From assembly GCF_023887685.1 (NCBI RefSeq), contig NZ_JAMWMR010000009.1:150371-214370 (forward strand): a DNA stretch of 64,000 nucleotides. The letters are read 5' to 3'. Positions 59,064 to 64,000 of this stretch are shown here, in pieces (the stretch's first letter is position 1; each line of letters opens with the position of its first letter). The notes under the pieces are model-generated. The model made no database searches. It was not told where the DNA came from and saw only the letters and a program-made list of their open reading frames with translations. The DNA comes from Streptomyces macrolidinus. GTDB lineage: Bacteria > Actinomycetota > Actinomycetes > Streptomycetales > Streptomycetaceae. The position numbers and the translations under genes are program-made.

Positions 59064-59954
59064 GTGGCTGGATTCAGGAACGGGCACGGCCGGCCGGACC
59101 GTGCTCCTCAAGGGCGACCGCAACATCCTCCGTACGGACAGCAGGCCCCTCAGGGCCCCTCGTACGGCTACCCCGCCGCGCCGCAGCAGCAGAACGGCGG
59201 ACCACAGCCCTACGGCGGTCAGCCGCAGTGGCAGGAGCCGCAGGGGCACGGCGAGCCGGAGTACTTCGGCAACGCCGATCCGGGCTACCAACACCCCGCG
59301 GACCCGTACGCGGCCAACAACCCTGGCCACACGCAGGCGTTCGCCCTGGGCGAGGACCCGTACAGCGACGGCGAGACCTACCGCGCGGGCCAGGCCGCCG
59401 CTCCGCCGATCGGGCCGCGCCTGCACTGGAAGGAGCTGCTGCCGGGCGTCGTGACGTCCCCGAACCGCACGTTCCTGCAGATGCGGGACTACACGATGTG
59501 GGGCCCGGCCCTGATCGTGACGTTCCTGTACGGCCTGCTCGCGGTCTTCGGCTTCGACAACGCCCGTGAGGACGCGATCAACGCCACCCTGGCGAACGCG
59601 ATACCCATCGTGCTGACGACGGCCGTGGCGATGTCGCTCAGCTCGTTCATCCTGGGCGTGGTGACCCACACCCTGGCCCGTCAGCTCGGCGGCGACGGCG
59701 CCTGGCAGCCCACGGTCGGCCTCTCGATGCTGATCATGTCCCTCACGGACGCGCCCCGCCTGTTCGTCGCGATGTTCTTCGGCGGCGACGCGGCCTTCGT
59801 CCAACTCCTGGGCTGGGCGACGTGGGTGGCGGCCGGCGCGCTGCTGACCCTGATGGTCTCCAAGTCCCATGATCTGCCGTGGCCCAAGGCGTTGGGCGCA
59901 TCGGCGATCCAGTTGATCGCGATCCTGTCGATCATCAAGCTGGGCACGTTCTAG
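59064..59954 (+). CDS. Yip1-family membrane protein
   Basis: 296 residues. The first 110 are a Pro/Gln/Gly/Tyr-rich disordered segment (YGQQAPQGPSYGYPAAPQQQ). A Yip1-type domain with five helices follows (MRDYTMWGPALIVTFLYGLLAVFGF; AIPIVLTTAVAMSLSSFILGVVTHTLARQLGGDG; PTVGLSMLIMSLTDAPRLFVAMFF; LLGWATWVAAGALLTLMV; ASAIQLIAILSIIKLGTF). The stop codon TAG is the first part of a palindromic insertion, so the native C-terminus may have been changed. Function in bacteria is unknown. Confidence 0.82.
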   Translation: MAGFRNGHGRPDRAPQGRPQHPPYGQQAPQGPSYGYPAAPQQQNGGPQPYGGQPQWQEPQGHGEPEYFGNADPGYQHPADPYAANNPGHTQAFALGEDPYSDGETYRAGQAAAPPIGPRLHWKELLPGVVTSPNRTFLQMRDYTMWGPALIVTFLYGLLAVFGFDNAREDAINATLANAIPIVLTTAVAMSLSSFILGVVTHTLARQLGGDGAWQPTVGLSMLIMSLTDAPRLFVAMFFGGDAAFVQLLGWATWVAAGALLTLMVSKSHDLPWPKALGASAIQLIAILSIIKLGTF

Positions 59955-60130
59955 GGCCTGTCGTCACATTCCCGTCGTCGCCCGCAGAGCGGCCCCGCGG
60001 CGTCTGGTGCGTGCTCTCGGCGTGCCGGGCGGAAGCCCTCGTACTGGACGTACGTGGGCTTTCGTCCGGTGCGGCGAGAGTGCGTGCCGGGCGCCGCGGG
60101 GCAGACGGGAATGTGACGACAGGCCCTAGA
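59950..60130. mobile_element. 181-bp palindromic MITE-like element
   Basis: Perfect 27-bp terminal inverted repeats at 59950-59976 and 60104-60130 (starting TCTAGGGCCTGTCGTC), and the interior continues as an imperfect palindrome so the whole element can fold on itself. It has no coding capacity. CTAG lies at both edges, the target preferred by some IS630/IS5-like elements. It provides the stop codon of the Yip1 gene. Confidence 0.75.
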
Positions 60131-60150
60131 GGGCGTCGGGAACGTGACAG

Positions 60151-60172
60151 GGCCGGGGCCTCAGCCCCGGCC
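60151..60172 (-). terminator. Terminator after the phosphoribosyltransferase
   Basis: A perfect 9-bp stem, GGCCGGGGC/GCCCCGGCC, with CTCA loop, 59 bp beyond the stop of the phosphoribosyltransferase gene. Confidence 0.65.
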
Positions 60173-60230
60173 ACACGCTCCTCGACGCTCCGACCCGCGT
60201 ACCGACGACGGCTGGGCCCGGCTCGCGGAC

Positions 60231-60743
60231 CTACGCGTCGAGCACCTGCCCGGCCCGCTTCACGACCGGCTCGTCCACGCTCCAGGGGAAGTTGATCCAG
60301 TCGTCCGTACGCTTCCAGACGTACTCGCACTTCACGAGCGAGTGGGACTTCTCGTAGATCACCGCGGAGCGGACCTCGGCGACGGTCTCCAGGCAGAAGT
60401 CGTGCACCAGCTTCAGCGTCTTGCCGGTGTCCGCGACGTCGTCGGCGATCAGCACCTTCTTGTCGGTGAAGTCGATCGCGTTCGGGACGGGCGCGAGCAT
60501 GACGGGCATCTCCAACGTGGTGCCCACACCCGTGTAGAACTCGACGTTCACCAGGTGGATGTTCTTGCAGTCCAGCGCGTACGCCAGACCGCCCGCGACG
60601 AACACTCCGCCACGCGCGATGCTGAGCACGATGTCGGGCTCGAAGCCGTCGTCGGCGATGGTCTGGGCCAGCTCGCGGACGGCGCGCCCGAACGTCTCGT
60701 AGCTGAGGTTCTCTCGTATGTCGTTCGTCATGATCTCGCTCAC
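60231..60743 (-). CDS. Phosphoribosyltransferase
   Basis: 170 residues. PRPP-binding loop [13 protein letters not shown] at about 99-111 and the hood/Ile-Ala-Arg-Gly block [21 protein letters not shown] resemble the xanthine/hypoxanthine type I PRTases. The GTG at 60741-60743 overlaps the dcd stop as GTGA; an ATG at 60731 is the alternative. A purine-salvage role coupled to dcd is inferred, the precise base unknown. Confidence 0.85.
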   Translation of the reverse strand: MSEIMTNDIRENLSYETFGRAVRELAQTIADDGFEPDIVLSIARGGVFVAGGLAYALDCKNIHLVNVEFYTGVGTTLEMPVMLAPVPNAIDFTDKKVLIADDVADTGKTLKLVHDFCLETVAEVRSAVIYEKSHSLVKCEYVWKRTDDWINFPWSVDEPVVKRAGQVLDA

Positions 60744-61315
60744 ACCTGGGTCCGATGGAAGTTGAGGAAGGAGCGGGAGGGTGTGGGTCCACGCTGCCCC
60801 TGGTAGCGCGAACCGTACCGCTCACTGCCGTACGGGTACTCGGCCGGCGAGCTGAGCCGGAACATGCAGAGCTGCCCGATCTTCATGCCCGGCCAGAGCT
60901 TGATGGGGAGGGTCGCGAGATTGGACAGTTCGAGCGTCACGTGTCCGGAGAAGCCGGGGTCGATGAACCCGGCGGTGGAGTGCGTGACGAGCCCGAGCCG
61001 CCCGAGGGAACTCTTCCCCTCCAGCCGCGACGCGAGGTCGTCGGGCAGGGTGATGACCTCGTACGTACTGGCGAGGACGAACTCCCCGGGGTGGAGGATG
61101 AAGGGCTCGTCGCCCTCCGGCTCGACGAGCCGCGTGAGGTCGGCCTGCTCGATGGAGGGGTCGATGTGGGGGTACTTGTGGTTCTCGAACACCCGGAAGT
61201 AGCGGTCGAGCCGCACGTCGATGCTCGAGGGCTGCACCATGGTCGGATCGAACGGGTCGATCCGGACCCGCCCCTTGTCGATCTCGGTCCGGATGTCCTT
61301 GTCTGAGAGAAGCAC
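60740..61315 (-). CDS. dcd: dCTP deaminase
   Basis: Deaminates dCTP to dUTP for thymidylate synthesis. 191 residues: [18 protein letters not shown], the catalytic-site [34 protein letters not shown] and [11 protein letters not shown] are hallmark blocks. Near the end, [15 protein letters not shown] is the usual nucleotide-binding tail. Coupled to the downstream phosphoribosyltransferase. Confidence 0.97.
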   Translation of the reverse strand: MLLSDKDIRTEIDKGRVRIDPFDPTMVQPSSIDVRLDRYFRVFENHKYPHIDPSIEQADLTRLVEPEGDEPFILHPGEFVLASTYEVITLPDDLASRLEGKSSLGRLGLVTHSTAGFIDPGFSGHVTLELSNLATLPIKLWPGMKIGQLCMFRLSSPAEYPYGSERYGSRYQGQRGPTPSRSFLNFHRTQV

Positions 61316-61387
61316 CCCCCGAGAATACGCAAGGCGCGCGGAGCCACCACAATCGTGACGACTCCGCGCGCCCGCACCGCTATGTCG

Positions 61388-61546
61388 CTACTGCTTCTCC
61401 AGCGTCACCGGCACCGCACTGCGGAGCCGGGCACAGCGCGGACACCGGACGAGCCGACCGGGCCCGAGACGGCCGGCCTGCTGCATCGGGAACGAAGCGG
61501 TAGTGAACACGTGCCCCTCGGCACAACGGACGACGGTGCGCTCCAT
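61388..61546 (-). CDS. 52-residue zinc-ribbon protein
   Basis: A short gene starting at ATG 61544-61546 with GAGGA six bases upstream. The product has CAEGH (Cys8, His12) and CPRC (Cys35, Cys38), a treble of zinc ligands 23 residues apart, in a sequence MERTVVRCAEGHVF ... GRLVRCPRCARLRSAVPVTLEKQ. The frame uses strongly biased codons with G/C at third position. It lies upstream of dcd on the same strand. A structural zinc ribbon is likely; role unknown. Confidence 0.75.
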   Translation of the reverse strand: MERTVVRCAEGHVFTTASFPMQQAGRLGPGRLVRCPRCARLRSAVPVTLEKQ

Positions 61547-61818
61547 CAAGTCCTCAGAGTCCCTTCCCCAAGAGCTTTCGTCCCACTGGCGTGACGGACG
61601 ATGAAAGCCACATTACGGGAACAAAGGGACGAGTCTCCAGGGGGCACTCCGACCCCGCACGACCCCTCTGCCGAACCCCCACCGTACGCCCCAACTCCGG
61701 CCCCCCGCAGGCCGATCCACCCCCGAAACAACACCGGACCCGACGGCTTCGACACCGGGGGTCCGACATGGGGTACAGTGAGCGAGCATCACGACGCCAG
61801 CTCCACAAGGCGTCTTAC
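61547..61818. other. Intergenic between zinc-ribbon gene and tRNA
   Basis: 272 bp with no convincing gene. It carries the tRNA promoter region; TACAGT at 61773-61778 is a possible minus-10 about 40 bp upstream of the tRNA. Confidence 0.4.
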
Positions 61819-61892
61819 GCGGGTGTAGTTTAATGGTAGAACATCAGCTTCCCAAGCTGAGAGCGCGAGTTCGATTCTCGTCACCCGCTCCA
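61819..61892 (+). tRNA. tRNA-Gly (CCC), CCA encoded
   Basis: The 7-bp acceptor GCGGGTG/CACCCGC, D arm with GTTTAATGGTAGAAC, anticodon loop TTCCCAA (anticodon CCC, closed by TCAGC/GCTGA) and T arm GCGAGTTCGATTCTCGT are all present. The genome encodes CCA at 61890-61892. A terminator hairpin follows. tRNA genes are common integration sites, and accessory genes begin right after it. Confidence 0.95.
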
Positions 61893-61897
61893 TTTCG

Positions 61898-61935
61898 AAC
61901 CCCCAGGTCATTGACCCGGGGGTTGTTTGTTGTCT
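61898..61935 (+). terminator. tRNA terminator
   Basis: AACCCCCAGGTCA pairs with TGACCCGGGGGTT (one mismatch) almost without loop, followed by the T-rich GTTTGTTGT. Confidence 0.8.
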
Positions 61936-62153
61936 AGTCCAATTCGGGTGTGGCGTGCCCTTGGTGCGCCCTAAGTTCCGATGAGACGCCCGAGCTGCCC
62001 TCCGACGACTGACCTCCCGAGCCTCGTAGGCTGCTGGACTCACCGTCCCGAGGCCGAAGGGAACCGAACCGTCCGTGTTCCTGCACGTGACTCGTCATGG
62101 GCGGTGCGCAAGCCGCTTGCGGGAGTGGGCACTTGACCGCTGAGGGACCTGCG

Positions 62154-62603
62154 TCAGAGCGGGAGATCATCGGGGAGTACCCGGAACGCCTTGTAGCGGC
62201 CCATTGGACGTACGGCCCGGAAGTCTCGTCGGTCGAGGGTGAGAATCGCGTCCGTGTCGTAGTCGGCGGCAAGCGCCACGTTCACCGCGTCGGCGAGGTC
62301 GAGGTCGAGGTCGAGCGCGCGGTAGCGGACACGGACGGACTGGGCGGCGCCCAGGTGGTCCTCGTTGATCTCCGGCATGACGACACGACCCCGGCTCATC
62401 CAGCGCCGCAGGTCGTCGACCGCGCTGAGGGCAGCCTCCCTGCCGAGCTCACGCGTCGCCACGTGATCCAGTTCGGCCAGCAGGAGCGGGGACATGACCA
62501 GCAGGCCCGCCGCCATGATCGCTTCGTTCGCCGCCCGGTGTTCCGGATGAGCCGAGTCCAGGGCTGCCAGAAGGCCGGACGTATCGGCAATGACAATGAT
62601 CAC
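62154..62603 (-). CDS. PIN-domain ribonuclease toxin (VapC family)
   Basis: 149 residues with PIN acids Asp7 (IADTSG), Glu44 (LLAELDHV), Asp102/Asp105 (DLDLADAVNVALA) and Asp124 (LTLDRRDF). VapC toxins cleave RNA, often tRNA or rRNA. The GTG start (62601-62603) overlaps the antitoxin stop as GTGA, so it is made only after the antitoxin. Confidence 0.88.
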   Translation of the reverse strand: MIIVIADTSGLLAALDSAHPEHRAANEAIMAAGLLVMSPLLLAELDHVATRELGREAALSAVDDLRRWMSRGRVVMPEINEDHLGAAQSVRVRYRALDLDLDLADAVNVALAADYDTDAILTLDRRDFRAVRPMGRYKAFRVLPDDLPL

Positions 62604-62866
62604 GCGGCGGATCCGGAGCCCGAGCCGGTCTCACGCCGGGCGGCCTCGGCGACCGTGTCGCGGACCTCCGACTTGGACAGCGTGCGCCCCGGCCCCTCGA
62701 AGGTGCGCGAGAACAGCGGCTCGTCCCAGACCCTGTTCGCCATGGCCGCAAGGTGGATGCCCTGGCGGATGATCTCGGCCTCGCTTATGCCTCGGCGCTT
62801 GGCAGCCTCCTTGATGATGGCCAGGTCCTCGGGGTCGGCGTAGACGTTGGTGCGCTTCATGGACAT
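62600..62866 (-). CDS. RHH/CopG-type antitoxin (VapB-like)
   Basis: 88 residues from ATG 62864-62866. A ribbon-helix-helix start (KRTNVYADPEDLAIIKEAAKRRGISEAEIIRQGIHLAA) binds DNA, and the C-terminal half (RVWDEPLFSRTFEGPG ...) should wrap the PIN toxin. An ATG at 62860 or an upstream ATG in MDYSWYMSMK are other options. CATGTACC occurs twice, at 62864 and 62882, a possible operator overlapping the start. Confidence 0.8.
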   Translation of the reverse strand: MSMKRTNVYADPEDLAIIKEAAKRRGISEAEIIRQGIHLAAMANRVWDEPLFSRTFEGPGRTLSKSEVRDTVAEAARRETGSGSGSAA

Positions 62867-62889
62867 GTACCAAGAGTAGTCCATGTACC
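62864..62889. promoter_or_regulatory. Possible antitoxin operator
   Basis: Two direct copies of CATGTACC 18 bp apart, with flanking GGAC/GTCC forming a weak dyad, over the antitoxin start. Confidence 0.4.
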
Positions 62890-63025
62890 GGATTGATGTA
62901 TTGGGCGCACATCCCCATGGCCTGTTGCCGAGGACGGGTTTCCAGCCTTCCACCGACCCGGATATCCGAGCCATGGTCATCACCGAGCTGTATCGGCACA
63001 CCGCCGACGGCATACTCGCATGGCG

Positions 63026-63118
63026 CTACGGGCCCTCGGCCGCGAAGAACAGATGCAGCTCAAGCGCGGTGATCAGCCGCTTGAACCGCGGATGCGCGGT
63101 CCTCTCGATCGAGGTCAC
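63026..63118 (-). pseudogene. Tn3-family transposase, N-terminal fragment, inverted
   Basis: A GTG at 63116-63118 begins VTSIERTAHPRFKRLITALE followed by LHLFFAA and a stop at 63026. This resembles the very start of actinobacterial Tn3 (DUF4158) transposases. The expected continuation (RDEVEWAA...) lies on the opposite strand from 63300, so the first 26 or so codons appear inverted. Recognition is from memory of the family. Confidence 0.6.
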
Positions 63119-63299
63119 AACCCACCCCGCCCCTGACGGAATCCAACATCACCACCAACGACACTGGTCCGTACGGGTGACGGGGCAAGGCCCTCAACAA
63201 CGCAAGATCATCCCGCGGCGGGTTTCTGGCGTATCTGGGTCATGCCCCTTCGACGTCGACTCCGGAGGTGCGGGCGAGGCCGTCGAGGCCGTCCGCCCA

Positions 63300-63680
63300 T
63301 CCCTGACGAGCCGTGACGAGGTCGAGTGGGCTGCCGCCCGGACCGACTGCGACGAGCACCTCCTGGCCCAGTTGCTCACGCTGAAGTCGTACCAGCGGAT
63401 GGCGTGCTTGCCGAAGCTGGATGAGATCCCGGAGACGGTGGTCGACTTCGACCGCCGCGCGGTGGACCTGCCGGAGGGCACAATGCCGAGGGCCGCGAAC
63501 CGTACGGCGGAACGGCAGCGTACCGCCGTACGGCAGCGGACGGGCTTGTCGTACGACAAGGCGAAAGCCCGGAAGATCGCCGAGGCGGTGATGCGGAGCG
63601 AGGCGGTGTCGAAGAACCGCCCGGCCGATCTCATCAACATCGCGCTGGAGAAGGTCGTCGAGGCCGGGCTGGAGCTGCCG
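63300..63680 (+). pseudogene. Tn3-family transposase (DUF4158) fragment
   Basis: About 127 codons matching the N-terminal domain of Tn3 transposases: SRDEVEWAAARTDCDEHLLAQLL, LKSYQRMACLPKLDEIPETV and ending ADLINIALEKVVEAGLELP. There is no plausible start codon, and after ELP the frame turns into VRSGVSRSPG and stops at 63725; the catalytic DDE domain is absent. A dead remnant of a transposon near the tRNA. Confidence 0.78.
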
Positions 63681-63780
63681 GTACGGTCCGGGGTGAGCCG
63701 GTCGCCTGGCTGCTGCTGCCACTGAGTCCCGGTGATTCACCTCGTTCGTACGGGAGTTGAGGGGCCGACGGTCGAGCCGA

Positions 63781-64000
63781 TCAGCCTACCGATTCCAGAG
63801 AGCGGGGGGCCTGTTCGGTGCTGCGGCGGGCACGGCGTACTCCGCGGGAGGGCCACCAGTTGGCCTCGCTCAGCAGGAGCATCAGGGACGGCAGAACCAG
63901 CATACGGATCACGAAGGCGTCCAGGAGGACCGCGACCGCGAGGCTGAAGCCGATCTGCTTCATCTCGATCAGGTGCAGGGCGGCGAAGCTGGCGAAGACC
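63781..64000 (-). CDS. MMPL-family transporter, C-terminal end, 5' part outside window
   Basis: Visible are the last 72 codons: VFASFAALHLIEMKQIGFSLAVAVLLDAFVIRMLVLPSLMLLL and a basic tail. The helix pair and DAFVIRMLVLPS motif are typical of the last transmembrane helices of MMPL (RND-like) lipid or drug exporters. The gene runs beyond the right edge; only the 3' end is assessed. Confidence 0.85.
   Translation of the reverse strand, partial: VFASFAALHLIEMKQIGFSLAVAVLLDAFVIRMLVLPSLMLLLSEANWWPSRGVRRARRSTEQAPRSLESVG

Noticed and set aside
59950..60130. Possible structured RNA or riboswitch
   Set aside because: The perfect 27-bp termini and CTAG edges fit a mobile foldback element better, and the position is downstream, not upstream, of genes.
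63240..63740. A 166-codon minus-strand open frame
   Set aside because: It is antisense to the recognised Tn3 transposase fragment; only its tail is outside that region and matches nothing I know.

Overview
The window is a contiguous stretch of a Streptomyces-type chromosome. GC is very high, the third codon position is almost always G or C, GTG starts are common, and many gene pairs overlap by ATGA, GTGA or 8 bases. Gene content is also typical: HspR-type heat-shock control, SigE-family ECF sigma factor, DUF3151, DUF2617 and DUF4232 proteins, LuxR/NarL two-component pairs. Most of the window is conserved chromosomal core with a few accessory islands.

Layout. 1-3.4 kb: end of an S9 peptidase, a SURF1 protein, and a membrane DUF4232-type protein translationally coupled to an ECF sigma factor. 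4.4-6.9 kb: asd-ask, the aspartate pathway, with an internal GTG start for the aspartokinase beta subunit. 7-10.7 kb: orphan response regulator, DUF5063, recR, ybaB, SLATT protein. 10.7-16.7 kb: transmembrane Ser/Thr kinase, class III aminotransferase, GntR regulator, unknown protein, DUF4097 lipoprotein. 16.8-22.4 kb: purA, a diacylglycerol-kinase-like protein with altered motifs, and a MarR/GbsR regulator divergent from an ABC exporter, with a nested palindromic promoter.

22.4-25.9 kb is an accessory spot: a Uma2 protein, the 3' remnant of a cytochrome P450 gene, and an IS200/IS605-type element. The element has intact-looking divergent tnpB, a frameshifted tnpA and hairpin ends. 25.2-29.7 kb: two-component system, acyltransferase, alpha/beta hydrolase. 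29.8-33.0 kb: tryptophan-to-anthranilate kynurenine operon (kynA, kynU, candidate formamidase). 33.2-43.9 kb: DUF3151, MFS exporter, fructose-bisphosphate aldolase, pyrE, aldose epimerase, SRPBCC membrane protein, membrane spermidine synthase, DUF2617, a Gly/His/Cys-rich membrane protein, class I aminotransferase and YbjN protein.

44-56.5 kb holds the HspR regulon: clpB and dnaK-grpE-dnaJ-hspR, both with HAIR operators. Between them is the most unusual locus: a two-gene operon encoding a secreted protein made almost wholly of DTKWP repeats (19 perfect copies) and a 111-residue Rieske-like protein without cluster ligands. It is divergent from one of two convergent, paralogous LuxR-type regulators. 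An orphan sugar-binding lipoprotein follows. 56.5-61.6 kb: Fe-S oxidoreductase, Yip1 protein, a 181-bp palindromic MITE-like element, a phosphoribosyltransferase, dcd and a 52-residue zinc-ribbon gene. 61.8-64 kb: tRNA-Gly(CCC), then an accessory tail with a VapBC-type toxin-antitoxin pair, scrambled Tn3 transposase fragments and the end of an MMPL transporter.

All calls come from reading the sequence and general family knowledge. No database search was run.
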